Of a stretch of DNA of 64,000 bases, positions 1-7,552 are shown piece by piece (position 1 is the first letter of the stretch; every line of letters begins with the position of its first letter). The stretch is taken from assembly GCF_003945545.1 (NCBI RefSeq), contig NZ_CP029617.1, positions 1,217,001 through 1,281,000 on the forward strand. Reading direction: 5' to 3'. Both the position numbers and the translations under genes were made by a program. The notes beneath the pieces are model-generated. The model had not been told where the DNA came from. It did not search any database and worked only from the letters and a program-made list of their open reading frames with translations. The stretch comes from Streptomyces sp. WAC 01529. GTDB lineage: Bacteria; Actinomycetota; Actinomycetes; Streptomycetales; Streptomycetaceae.

Positions 1-516
1 TCCGTGATGGCCGAGGGCGCGCTCGCCGCGTCCTTCGCCGTCTCGGGCACCAGCTTCCAGGTCTCCTCGGGCAAGCTGACCAGCGAGGGCCTGTCCTCGT
101 ACGTCCAGACCGACCGGGACATCGACGGCAAGGGGCACCCCGTGGCGCTCCTCGGGATCGGTGACGCCACCCTGACCGACATCTGCCAGGCCGCCGAGGT
201 CAAGACCCCGCTCGGCAAGGTGGTGTTCAAGCTGACCGCGGGCGGCGACGCGGGCAATGTCACCGCCAGCAATCTCGTCATCGACGGCGAGGACCTGGTC
301 GGCGACGCCCGCTTCGGCACCGCGGAGATCGGCCGGGACGCCTCGACGCTCGACGAGGTGCCCGGGGTCAAGGGCGAGCGGGGCAAGTTCGGGCTCCAGG
401 CCGGGGACATCACCGTCTCCGGGGTGAAGTCGAACGCCTGGTCGGCGACCGGCGGCAACTTCCGGCTCAAGGGCATGCGGGTCGACGTCAGCCTCGGCGG
501 CAAGAAGTGCTTCTGA
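1..516 (+). CDS. DUF6230 family protein (5' end outside window)
   Basis: The reading frame is open from the first base, so the true start lies upstream of the window. The 171 residues seen begin inside what looks like an N-terminal secretion or membrane segment (Ala-rich, around residues 2-16). A beta-rich domain follows, ending in Lys-Lys-Cys-Phe. It matches my memory of DUF6230, an actinobacterial family once misnamed cholesterol esterase; no esterase motif is visible. The next gene starts 10 bases inside this one, so the two are translationally coupled. DUF6230 and DUF6114 genes occur side by side in streptomycetes. Function is unknown; an envelope-associated role is inferred only from the hydrophobic N-terminus. 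Confidence 0.75.
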   Translation, partial: SVMAEGALAASFAVSGTSFQVSSGKLTSEGLSSYVQTDRDIDGKGHPVALLGIGDATLTDICQAAEVKTPLGKVVFKLTAGGDAGNVTASNLVIDGEDLVGDARFGTAEIGRDASTLDEVPGVKGERGKFGLQAGDITVSGVKSNAWSATGGNFRLKGMRVDVSLGGKKCF

Positions 517-1484
517 CCGGCGGCGGCAGGGGCGGTGTCAGAGCCTTCCGCAAGGACGGCGGCGGCTGGCTCGACCGGCGGCTGCCCTGGCCTCAGCAGC
601 GCCGGACCGTCCGCAGATGGCGGCGGACCCGGCCGTTCTGGGGCGGGCTGCTGCTGATCCTCGGCGGCGCCGAGCTGCTGCTGGTGCCGCTCTCGCCGCT
701 GACGGTCCTGGTGAGCCTCGGGCTCGGCGGGATCGCGGCGGTCGGCATCGGGATCGCGCTGGTCGTGGCGGGGCTCTTCCTGTGGTTCCTGCCGCACACG
801 CACCACTACGTGAGCCTCAACGCCCTGATCCTCTCGGTGCTCTCGTTCGCCGCCACCAACCTGGGCGGGTTCCTCGTCGGCATGCTCCTCGGCATCGCGG
901 GCAGCGCCATGGGCTTCGGCTGGACGCCGGTGCCCGAGGAGGCCGAGGAGGATCCCGCGCGGCCGAAGGTGCGGGACGGGCAGGGCACGCGGACGCTCGC
1001 GGTGCTGCTGCCCGTGGTGATCGTCGCCGGGATCGTGAACGGGAGTCCGGCCGAGGCGGCGCCCTCGGAGTCGATCGTGGCGCCGAGGACCCCGCCGACC
1101 ATCACCACCACGCTCTTCGCCCCGAAGGGCTTCATCCTGGCGGGCGTCACCGAGATCCCCACCGCGGACGGGCCGTTGAAGGTCATGGTGCTGCGGATGA
1201 AGGCCGCCTCGCTCACCGACTACAGGCTGAAGACGCGGGACGGGGGCGGGGAACTGGCCCTGGGCGCCGACACGTTGGACCTGAGCGGCTCGGTCACGCT
1301 CTATCTGACCAAGTTCAAGGGCTGCCTCGAAGGCCTGCTCTGCCTGACCTTCACCCCCGACAAGCTGCCGGTGCCGCCCGTCGTGCCGCCGTTCGTCTTC
1401 ATGACGGACGTGAGCGCCGAACAGGCCCTGGTCACCTCGGACTCGATCGTGGCGGGCGGGCTCTCCCTCAAGGCCTCGACGTGA
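507..1484 (+). CDS. DUF6114 membrane protein
   Basis: 325 residues from a GTG start that overlaps the upstream stop region. Residues about 43-150 hold four closely packed hydrophobic helices. A charged loop (Glu-Glu-Ala-Glu-Glu-Asp) follows, then a fifth helix around 172-190 ending in Ala-Glu-Ala-Ala like a signal-peptidase site, then about 125 residues probably outside the membrane. This arrangement and the DUF6230 neighbour fit the DUF6114 family. The C-terminal part (Met-Thr-Asp-Val-Ser, then Asp-Ser-Ile-Val-Ala-Gly-Gly-Leu-Ser-Leu) resembles the end of the DUF6230 partner. No enzyme motif is visible. The role is unknown; the coupling suggests the two proteins act together at the cell surface. 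Confidence 0.75.
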   Translation: MLLTGGGRGGVRAFRKDGGGWLDRRLPWPQQRRTVRRWRRTRPFWGGLLLILGGAELLLVPLSPLTVLVSLGLGGIAAVGIGIALVVAGLFLWFLPHTHHYVSLNALILSVLSFAATNLGGFLVGMLLGIAGSAMGFGWTPVPEEAEEDPARPKVRDGQGTRTLAVLLPVVIVAGIVNGSPAEAAPSESIVAPRTPPTITTTLFAPKGFILAGVTEIPTADGPLKVMVLRMKAASLTDYRLKTRDGGGELALGADTLDLSGSVTLYLTKFKGCLEGLLCLTFTPDKLPVPPVVPPFVFMTDVSAEQALVTSDSIVAGGLSLKAST

Positions 1485-1509
1485 GGGGCGCGGCCGGAAG
1501 GGCCTCGGC

Positions 1510-2415
1510 ATGATCCAGATCCAGGCCGCCCTCTTCTGGGCGTACGCGGTCGGCGCGACGTTCGCGCTCTCCGCGGGGCGGCAGTTGCAGGTGTGGGAGC
1601 GGATCAACGCGGGCGAGGGGCCGCGCACCCGCGGCCGGGCCGCCAATCCGTATCTGGCGCTGACCGCGCTCTTCGCCGCCGTCCTGATGGTGCCGACCGG
1701 CCTCTTCCTGCTGTGGCAGAACCCCGCCTGGGCGACCATGCACGTCGCGGACGGCCACGAGGGCGTGTGGGCGGGGTTCGTGCTCTTCTACGCGGGCGGG
1801 ATCCCGGTCGCCGCGATCATCGGGTTCCTCGTGGCGCAGGCGCTGGTGCTGGTGGGCGCGGGCTACTGGGCGTACCTGCAGTGCGTGGGCGGGTACTTCC
1901 TGCTGTTCGGGACGCTGATCCACGGCTGGGACGGCCGGGGGTACGAGCGTTTCCTGTCACCCGGCGCGGCGGACTTCGCCCGCTGGCCGAGGGAGAGCGT
2001 GGTCAATCACGTACTGGACTTCCTGACGTCCGGCACGTTCCTGGCGCTGCTGCTCTTCGGGGCCGCGGTGATCGGCACCATGCTGATGACCGAGATCGGC
2101 TGGCTCATGGAGGGCTGGTCGCTGCCGGGCGCCGACGAGGACCGCGCGGTGCCGCGGATCCTCGGCATCGCCATCGCGGCCGCCGGGGTCCACGGCCTGC
2201 CGTTCGCCGGCGCGCTCCTCGCGAGCGTGCTGGTGCGCCTGGTCGGCGGCTGGGTCGGCCTGCCGCTGTTCGCGGTGGTGGCGGGGTTCACCCTGCTGCA
2301 CCGGCGGTCGCCGGTGCGCCGGCTGTACGGCCTGGTGGGCGTCCCGCACCGGCACTGGCGGGCCGGTGCGGACGGTGGCTACGAGAGCCGGGTCACAGCA
2401 GACCGGCCTGGGTGA
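1510..2415 (+). CDS. unrecognised polytopic membrane protein
   Basis: 301 residues from an ATG preceded by GGAAGG about 8 bases upstream. Roughly seven hydrophobic helices can be picked out, spread from residue 3 to about 270, with a basic C-terminal tail (Arg-His-Trp-Arg). No known domain is recognised; charged residues are few and there is no nucleotide-binding motif. It follows the DUF6114 gene by 25 bases and probably belongs to the same transcript. Its last 23 bases overlap, tail to tail, the small membrane-protein gene on the other strand. I cannot assign a function. Confidence 0.65.
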   Translation: MIQIQAALFWAYAVGATFALSAGRQLQVWERINAGEGPRTRGRAANPYLALTALFAAVLMVPTGLFLLWQNPAWATMHVADGHEGVWAGFVLFYAGGIPVAAIIGFLVAQALVLVGAGYWAYLQCVGGYFLLFGTLIHGWDGRGYERFLSPGAADFARWPRESVVNHVLDFLTSGTFLALLLFGAAVIGTMLMTEIGWLMEGWSLPGADEDRAVPRILGIAIAAAGVHGLPFAGALLASVLVRLVGGWVGLPLFAVVAGFTLLHRRSPVRRLYGLVGVPHRHWRAGADGGYESRVTADRPG

Positions 2416-2539
2416 CGAGCATCGCGAGGACCACGACGAGCGTCCAGCCCGCGAGGTGCTCCAGAAGGTTCGGCCCGTCTTCCTTGGGTCCGCCGGTGCG
2501 GGCCCGGACGCGAACGGCGGTGGCAGAGGTAGCGGTCAT
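2393..2539 (-). CDS. SCO1431 family small membrane protein
   Basis: A 48-residue gene. The N-terminus is basic and Thr/Ala-rich, then Gly-Gly-Pro-Lys-Glu-Asp-Gly-Pro, then a single hydrophobic helix (about residues 31-48) that runs to the stop. The Gly-Gly-Pro-Lys motif followed by a terminal helix is what I recall of the SCO1431 family, a Streptomyces-specific group of 45-50 residue proteins. The helix ending right at the C-terminus suggests an N-in tail-anchored topology. The gene overlaps the 3' end of the convergent membrane-protein gene by 23 bases. No function is known; a regulatory subunit of a larger membrane protein is one possibility. Confidence 0.75.
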   Translation of the reverse strand: MTATSATAVRVRARTGGPKEDGPNLLEHLAGWTLVVVLAMLVTQAGLL

Positions 2540-2646
2540 GTCTTCTCACTGAAGTTCGACTGGCAGTGGTGTCCCCCCGGGGAACCCCTCCACCATGCCA
2601 GCCTGAAACCTCCTTGTGGGGGAGAGCTTGGTCACCCCGTACCGGA

Positions 2647-2675
2647 GCCCCCTCCTCTCCGGTGCGGGAGGGGGC
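2647..2675 (-). terminator. terminator of the C39 peptidase gene
   Basis: A 9-bp perfect stem (GCCCCCTCC with GGAGGGGGC) and 11-base loop lie 13 bases past the peptidase stop. There is no long U-run, as is common for Streptomyces terminators. Confidence 0.55.
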
Positions 2676-2687
2676 CCTCGGCTCGGC

Positions 2688-4154
2688 TCAGCGGATTCCC
2701 ACGGCCGCCAGTGCCTCACGTTGGCGCGCGGAGAGCCGGGTGGGGAAGTACAGGTAGCAGACGCCGCCGGTGCCGGAGACGACCTTGCCGGTGGCGTTGT
2801 AGCGCTTGGTGCGCAGCCAGATGTTCTCCCACTCGCGCCGCTTGTAGACGCGGCGCACCGCCTCGTTGCTGGGCGACGCCGGATCGTTGGCGATGACGTC
2901 GCCGTCCGCGGTGAAGCCGATGACGGTCATGAGGTGGCCCGCCGTGCCGTACCCCGCGCCCGTCAGCTCCTCCTTGAGGAAGGACTGGGACGTTATGGCC
3001 GGGATGCCCGCGGCGATCAGCGACTCCAGCTCGGTCAGCGAGGCGAGGCGGGTCACGACGCCCTGGAGGTCCTTGTACGTCGCCGCGTACGCCGCGTTGA
3101 AGGGCCAGTTGCCGCAGCCGTTGTACTGGTAGTCGAAGGTGAAGCGGGCCGCGTGGCACACCTGCGGGTCGGCGTAGGAGGGGTCGACCCAGGCCAGGTC
3201 CTCGGGGGTGGGCCTCCGGCCCCAGTACTCGATGATCATCTGCGAGGAGGTGGGGCTGCACCAGGCCTCGCCGCCGTTGTCGTACTCCGGGTACTGGCCG
3301 ATGTGGGTCTCCTGCGAGTAGCGCGGGACCGTCAGCTCTTTGGTGAGGCCCGGCTCCGAGGCGGGGACCTGGAAGCGGTCGGGCACCGCGGAGGCCATCG
3401 CGCCGAGCCGCCAGACCGTGGGCGTCACGGTCGCGCCCGGCCTGCGGTACAGCGTCACACGCAGCTGGTACGAGGTGACGCGCGGGCCCGCCTCCGCGTC
3501 GTCCAGGGCGAGCGTGTCCGTCCACACCGTCGACTTGCCGTCGCTCTGGTCGTCGACGGAGGTCCGCCGGATGTCGGCCTCCTTGTCGTCTCCCGAGGCC
3601 CAGCGGCCCATCACGTACCAGGGGCTCGTCGTCCCGTCCGCGTACGTGCCGCGCAGCTCGATCTGGATCCAGGTGCCGGCCGGGGTGCGCGCGTTCCAGG
3701 AGGCGATCAGTTCCGTCGCGGGGACGGTGGAACGGTGCGTGGGCGAGGTCCACCGGGCGTACTCCCAGGTGGCGACCGTGCCCGTGTGGGGGTCGGCGTA
3801 GTCGGCTCGGCCCGCGGGCTTCGCGATGCGCAGGCCGGCGCGGGCCGCGGAGACGACCGCGGTGCCCTCGGCGGTGCCGGTGCGCCAGTCCGCGCACGAG
3901 GTCCAGAAGCGGTTGTCCACGGGGCGGTCCGCGCGCGGCTTCGCGCGGCGCGGGGACGAGGTGCCCCCCGCGGCCAGGGCGGGGCCCGCGGTCGCCGCGA
4001 GGGCCGCCACCGCGGCGGCGGTGCCGAGCACGGTTCTGCGGGACATGCCGTCTGCTCGGTCTCGCCGGTCTGCTCGGTCTGCTCGGTCTGCTCGGTCTGC
4101 TCTGTCGGAACGGTCGGGGCGGACGGAACGGTCGGGTCGGTCAGCTCGGTCCAT
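2688..4154 (-). CDS. Tat-exported C39-type cysteine peptidase
   Basis: 488 residues from the ATG at 4154. The N-terminal 36 residues are a low-complexity Asp-Arg-Ala repeat, followed by a twin-arginine signal (Ser-Arg-Arg-Thr-Val-Leu-Gly, then an Ala-rich helix ending Ala-Leu-Ala-Ala). A second ATG at 4046 starts exactly at that signal, giving 452 residues; neither start has a strong Shine-Dalgarno sequence. The C-terminal half fits peptidase_C39_2: Cys299 in Glu-Ala-Trp-Cys-Ser-Pro-Thr-Ser and His407 in Ala-Gly-His-Leu-Met-Thr-Val, followed by Asn-Asp-Pro-Ala. The middle region (about 90-280) is beta-rich and may bind substrate. It is monocistronic. Likely a secreted peptidase or bacteriocin-leader-type protease; the substrate is unknown. 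Confidence 0.8.
   Translation of the reverse strand: MDRADRPDRSVRPDRSDRADRADRADRADRRDRADGMSRRTVLGTAAAVAALAATAGPALAAGGTSSPRRAKPRADRPVDNRFWTSCADWRTGTAEGTAVVSAARAGLRIAKPAGRADYADPHTGTVATWEYARWTSPTHRSTVPATELIASWNARTPAGTWIQIELRGTYADGTTSPWYVMGRWASGDDKEADIRRTSVDDQSDGKSTVWTDTLALDDAEAGPRVTSYQLRVTLYRRPGATVTPTVWRLGAMASAVPDRFQVPASEPGLTKELTVPRYSQETHIGQYPEYDNGGEAWCSPTSSQMIIEYWGRRPTPEDLAWVDPSYADPQVCHAARFTFDYQYNGCGNWPFNAAYAATYKDLQGVVTRLASLTELESLIAAGIPAITSQSFLKEELTGAGYGTAGHLMTVIGFTADGDVIANDPASPSNEAVRRVYKRREWENIWLRTKRYNATGKVVSGTGGVCYLYFPTRLSARQREALAAVGIR
4051..4104 (-). repeat. 9-bp tandem repeat encoding Asp-Arg-Ala units
   Basis: Three perfect and several imperfect copies of a 9-bp unit (tctgctcgg on the plus strand) lie between the two possible starts of the C39 peptidase. 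In frame they encode Ala-Asp-Arg repeats. A repeat of three whole codons can change copy number without breaking the frame. Confidence 0.8.
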
Positions 4155-4358
4155 CAGGGGGACCCCCAGTCGACGTGGTTTCCGGCGGGATCCGGAACGG
4201 GTCGGAACAGGTGCGCGGAAGTGGGCCAACTATGGCCGGTCCCGGCCGACTTCTGCCAGCGCTTCGGGCACCGCCGCGCGCGTCAATATTGGCCTCAACC
4301 ACTGGCATGACCAGCGGCGGCGCGCGGAACACCTGCTTCCGCACGCCGCCGCCGGTCG

Positions 4359-4364
4359 TACGCT
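4359..4364 (+). promoter_or_regulatory. possible -10 box of a leaderless promoter
   Basis: TACGCT fits the TANNNT -10 pattern. It ends 5 bases before the first ATG of the kinase gene, which has no Shine-Dalgarno sequence, so the transcript may begin at or next to the start codon. No good -35 is seen. Confidence 0.35.
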
Positions 4365-4369
4365 TGCCG

Positions 4370-5053
4370 ATGATGACCCCTGACCCGCGCGCCCCGCGCA
4401 CCCCCCGGCCCCCGCTCCACCGGACCCCGCTCCCCCGCCTCGCCGACGCCCTGCGCGGGCTGCCGCCGTCCTGCGGCCCCGTCCGGCTGGTCGCCGTGGA
4501 CGGGCACGCGGGCTCGGGCAAGTCGACGTTCGCGCGGTGCCTCGCCGAGGCGCTGGGCGGCGCGCCGGTCCTGCGGCTCGACGACATCGCGAGCCACGAG
4601 GAGCTGTTCGACTGGACGGACCGGTTGGACCACCAGGTCATCGCGCCGCTCTCGCGCGGCGAAACGGCGCGCCATGCCCCGTACGACTGGAACGAGCGCC
4701 GTTTCGGCCCGGCCGAGCGGAGTCTGCCGCCCGCGCCCGTGGTGATCGTCGAAGGGGTCGGCGCGGGCCGCCGCGCGCTGCGGGCGCACCTCGCGGCCGT
4801 GCTGTGGATGGATGTGCCGCGCGAGGAGGCATGGCGGCGGGGGCGCCGACGGGACGGGACGGTCCAGCGGGACTTCTGGGACGAGTGGGAACCGGCGGAA
4901 CTCCGGCACTTCGCCGAGGACCCTTCGCGCCCCTTCGCCGACCTTTTGGTGCGGCAGTGCCCAGAGGGATATGAGGTGCGACCGGGACCCAGTGGGACGC
5001 CAGTCGGAACCCAATTCGTCACGCAGGGTGATGGTTCATCGGCGGTCCGCTGA
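4370..5053 (+). CDS. uridine kinase-like P-loop kinase
   Basis: 227 residues from the ATG at 4370 (a second ATG follows directly). The Walker A motif Gly-His-Ala-Gly-Ser-Gly-Lys-Ser-Thr lies at residues 45-53. Leu-Arg-Leu-Asp-Asp follows near 78, then a lid-like stretch rich in Arg/Trp (Trp-Arg-Arg-Gly-Arg-Arg). This layout fits the uridine/cytidine kinase and phosphoribulokinase superfamily, often annotated uridine kinase in actinobacteria. Such enzymes phosphorylate a nucleoside or small hydroxylated substrate with ATP in the cytoplasm; the substrate here is not established. It is divergent from the C39 peptidase with about 215 bases between the starts. Ribosome-binding sequence is lacking, consistent with leaderless translation. 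Confidence 0.7.
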   Translation: MMTPDPRAPRTPRPPLHRTPLPRLADALRGLPPSCGPVRLVAVDGHAGSGKSTFARCLAEALGGAPVLRLDDIASHEELFDWTDRLDHQVIAPLSRGETARHAPYDWNERRFGPAERSLPPAPVVIVEGVGAGRRALRAHLAAVLWMDVPREEAWRRGRRRDGTVQRDFWDEWEPAELRHFAEDPSRPFADLLVRQCPEGYEVRPGPSGTPVGTQFVTQGDGSSAVR

Positions 5054-5112
5054 ACCCCTGGAAAACAGCTTCCAGTTGGCCCGGGGAGTTTTCATGAGTG
5101 CCCCAACTCCGC

Positions 5113-5142
5113 TTGACCCAGGGGCCTTACAGGACTTACGTT
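5113..5142 (+). promoter_or_regulatory. sigma-70-type promoter of a possible small RNA
   Basis: TTGACC, an 18-base spacer and TACGTT (TANNNT). The predicted transcript would begin near 5149 and reach the hairpin at 5178-5215 after about 65-75 bases with no open frame of note. Confidence 0.5.
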
Positions 5143-5177
5143 CTGAATGTGCGGCCTTCCGAGACCGCCCGCAGACG

Positions 5178-5215
5178 CGAAGCCCCCGGTTGTTCCCCCG
5201 TGATCGGGGGCTTCG
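5178..5215 (+). terminator. strong hairpin, probable terminator
   Basis: An 11-bp perfect stem (CGAAGCCCCCG with CGGGGGCTTCG) followed by ttctg. The loop contains CCCCCGTGAT, whose CCCCCG (5195-5200) can pair with the same 3' strand (5205-5210) in a competing 6-bp hairpin, so two alternative folds share one arm. Confidence 0.7.
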
Positions 5216-5498
5216 TTCTGCCCTCAGGGCCTCATTTTCGGCCGCTGCGAGCCGCCATTCGCTTACCCTCGGTCACCATCGGACCCGCTGCCCGAGGGCC
5301 CTTCCCGGCCGATCCGCCGGCGTCGCACCCTACGGCCGACCGCTCCCCCGCAGGTACGATGCCTAACGGTGCGCCTTTTTCGGACGGCTGCTCTGCGCGC
5401 CGAGTCAACTCCCGTCCGCAGCACGGCGGTTCAGCGAAGTGGCCGACGGGCACCGGCCCGGTGGCACGCAAACGGGGGCACGGTTTGTGGGGGACGCG

Positions 5499-7508
5499 AT
5501 GGACTTCGACGCGGTGGGCTCACCCGCCCCGGCCGACCTCGCCTGGCTGAGGGGTGTCGACGCCTACACGATGGGCGCCTATCCGCAGGCGGAGGAGGAG
5601 TTCCGTTCGGCGGTACGGATGGACCCCGGGATGGCCGACGGCTGGCTCGGGCTGCACGCGCTGCGCGTCGACACCACGACGGCGCTGCTGCGGATGTTCC
5701 AGCACCGGGACAGGTTCGGGGAGCAGCGCGCACGGCACCGCCGCCCCCTCAACTCCTGGTACTGGCTGGGCTGGTGGGTCCAGCCCGTCCTGGAGAGCAC
5801 ACGCGATCTGCTGCTCGCGCACGCCTCGCACTGGCTGGACGGCCGCCACGTCCCGGAGCTCGACCGGGCGCTCGCGGGCCTGCCGCCGGTCGACGCCGAC
5901 CCGCAGGTGCGCTTCCTGCACGCCTGCCGCTCCTACCTGGTCAAGGACTGGGAGCAGTTGGTGCGGCACACGGACCCCCTGATCGACGACCCGATGCTCG
6001 GCATCGAGGCCGGCCTCTTCGGCGGCATGGCCCGGGTGCGCCTGGAGATGTACGGGCAGGCCGAGCCGCTGCTCTCCGCCGCCCTGATGCGGTGCCGCAG
6101 CGAGCAGCCCCAGCGCAAGGAGCTGCGCTACTGGCTGGCCCGCGCGCACGAGGGCACCGGACGCTCGGCGGCGGCCCTGCCGCTGTACCGGGCGGTCCAC
6201 CGGGTCGACGCCTCGTTCATGGACACCTCGGCGCGGCTCGCCGCGATCGCCGAGGGCGACGGCTATGACGAAGCGGCCGATCTGGCCGCCGCGATCAGCC
6301 TGGCGGGCGGGGGCCAGGACGTGCTGGAGGGTCCCGACGGCATCGACGTGCTCTTCGGCACCGAGGGCCGCGACGTGAAGGTCACCGACCCCCAGCTGCC
6401 GCCGGGCGGCATCCCTCCCGGGCCCGGCGGCCCGCCGGGTCAGACCGGCCCGCCGGGTCAGACCGGCACGTCAGGGCAGAGCGGCGCGGCCGGACAGAGC
6501 GGCACGTCAGGACAGACCGGCCCGGCCGGACAGAGCGGCGCGGCGGGCCGCTCCGAGGCCGACGCCGTCCGCGAGAAGGCGATCATCCCGATCAAGCCGA
6601 GCCCCGCACAGCCGCCTCCCGGCCCCACCGACCCCGCCCTCCTTGAGGCCGCGCTCTCCGAGCTGGAGTGCATGGTGGGCATGGAGCCGGTGAAACGCCA
6701 GGTCAAGGCGCTCTCCGCGCAGCTGAACATGGCACGCCTGCGGGCCGCGCAGGGCCTGCCCGTACAACCGCCGAAACGGCACTTCGTCTTCTCGGGCCCC
6801 TCGGGCACCGGCAAGACCACCGTGGCCCGCATCCTCGGCCGGGTCTTCTACGCGCTCGGGCTGCTCGGCGGCGACCACCTGGTCGAGGCGCAGCGCGCCG
6901 ATCTCGTCGGCGAGTACCTGGGCCAGACGGCCGTGAAGGCCAACGAGCTGATCGACTCGGCGATCGGCGGTGTCCTCTTCGTCGACGAGGCCTACTCCCT
7001 CTCCAACTCCGGCTACGGCAAGGGCGACGCCTACGGCGACGAGGCGCTTCAGGTGCTCCTCAAGCGGGCCGAGGACAACCGCGACCACCTCGTGGTGATC
7101 CTCGCGGGCTACCCCGAGGGCATGGACCGGCTGCTCGCCGCCAACCCCGGACTCTCCTCGCGCTTCACGACACGCGTCGACTTCCCCTCGTACCGCCCCC
7201 TCGAACTGACCGCGATCGGCGAGGTGCTGGCCGCCGACAACGGCGACGTGTGGGACGAGGAGGCGCTCGAGGAGCTGCGCTCCATCAGCGGGCACGTCGT
7301 CGACCAGGCGTGGATCGACGAGCTGGGCAACGGCCGCTTCCTGCGCACGCTCTACGAGAAGAGCTGCGCCTACCGCGATCTGCGGCTCTCCGGCTACCCC
7401 GGCGAGCCGGGGCGCGAGGACCTGTCGACGCTGCGGCTGCCGGATCTGATGCAGGCGTACGGCGAGGTGCTCTCGGGACGGGGGCCGCAGGACACGCCGG
7501 GGAGCTGA
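5499..7508 (+). CDS. TPR plus AAA+ ATPase of the CbbX/EccA type
   Basis: 669 residues from the ATG at 5499, preceded by GGGGGA. Residues 1-300 are helical and TPR-like (Ala-Tyr-Pro-Gln-Ala-Glu-Glu-Glu-Phe). Residues about 307-352 are a Gly-Pro-Gly-Gln-Thr collagen-like linker. Residues about 385-660 are an AAA+ module of the CbbX/SpoVK class, with Walker A Gly-Pro-Ser-Gly-Thr-Gly-Lys-Thr-Thr at 433-441 and Walker B Val-Leu-Phe-Val-Asp-Glu-Ala-Tyr near 491. TPR followed by CbbX-type AAA+ is the architecture of EccA of type VII secretion, but no ESX components lie in the window. It probably remodels protein complexes in the cytoplasm; partner unknown. It is monocistronic and convergent with the CNNM gene. 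Confidence 0.8.
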   Translation: MDFDAVGSPAPADLAWLRGVDAYTMGAYPQAEEEFRSAVRMDPGMADGWLGLHALRVDTTTALLRMFQHRDRFGEQRARHRRPLNSWYWLGWWVQPVLESTRDLLLAHASHWLDGRHVPELDRALAGLPPVDADPQVRFLHACRSYLVKDWEQLVRHTDPLIDDPMLGIEAGLFGGMARVRLEMYGQAEPLLSAALMRCRSEQPQRKELRYWLARAHEGTGRSAAALPLYRAVHRVDASFMDTSARLAAIAEGDGYDEAADLAAAISLAGGGQDVLEGPDGIDVLFGTEGRDVKVTDPQLPPGGIPPGPGGPPGQTGPPGQTGTSGQSGAAGQSGTSGQTGPAGQSGAAGRSEADAVREKAIIPIKPSPAQPPPGPTDPALLEAALSELECMVGMEPVKRQVKALSAQLNMARLRAAQGLPVQPPKRHFVFSGPSGTGKTTVARILGRVFYALGLLGGDHLVEAQRADLVGEYLGQTAVKANELIDSAIGGVLFVDEAYSLSNSGYGKGDAYGDEALQVLLKRAEDNRDHLVVILAGYPEGMDRLLAANPGLSSRFTTRVDFPSYRPLELTAIGEVLAADNGDVWDEEALEELRSISGHVVDQAWIDELGNGRFLRTLYEKSCAYRDLRLSGYPGEPGREDLSTLRLPDLMQAYGEVLSGRGPQDTPGS

Positions 7509-7552
7509 GCCCGGGCGCGGTCCCGCGGCCCTTCGTTCGGCCGGTCCGCCGC

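Larger units (their letters stand above)
5054..5498. other. 445-base region without a convincing gene
   Basis: Holds a 6-bp inverted repeat CTGGAA/TTCCAG (5058-5075), a promoter-like pair at 5113-5142 and a strong hairpin at 5178-5215. An open frame starts at 5094 after GGGGAG and runs to 5366, but it spans both the promoter and the hairpin and its codons look non-coding. The last 120 bases precede the ATPase gene and include TACGAT at 5353. Confidence 0.6.

Noticed and set aside
2616-4310. Long open frame opposite the C39 peptidase
   Set aside because: Mirror frame of a real gene: Arg/Gly/Ala-rich, no domain, while the minus strand has a signal peptide and catalytic residues.
5094-5366. Open frame of 90 codons with GGGGAG in front of its ATG
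   Set aside because: It spans a promoter and a terminator-like hairpin, and its composition is Arg/Ser/Pro-rich as in out-of-frame high-GC DNA.
5499-7508. Type VII secretion locus around the EccA-like ATPase
   Set aside because: No EccB/C/D/E, WXG100 or MycP gene lies nearby; domain similarity alone does not make a secretion locus.
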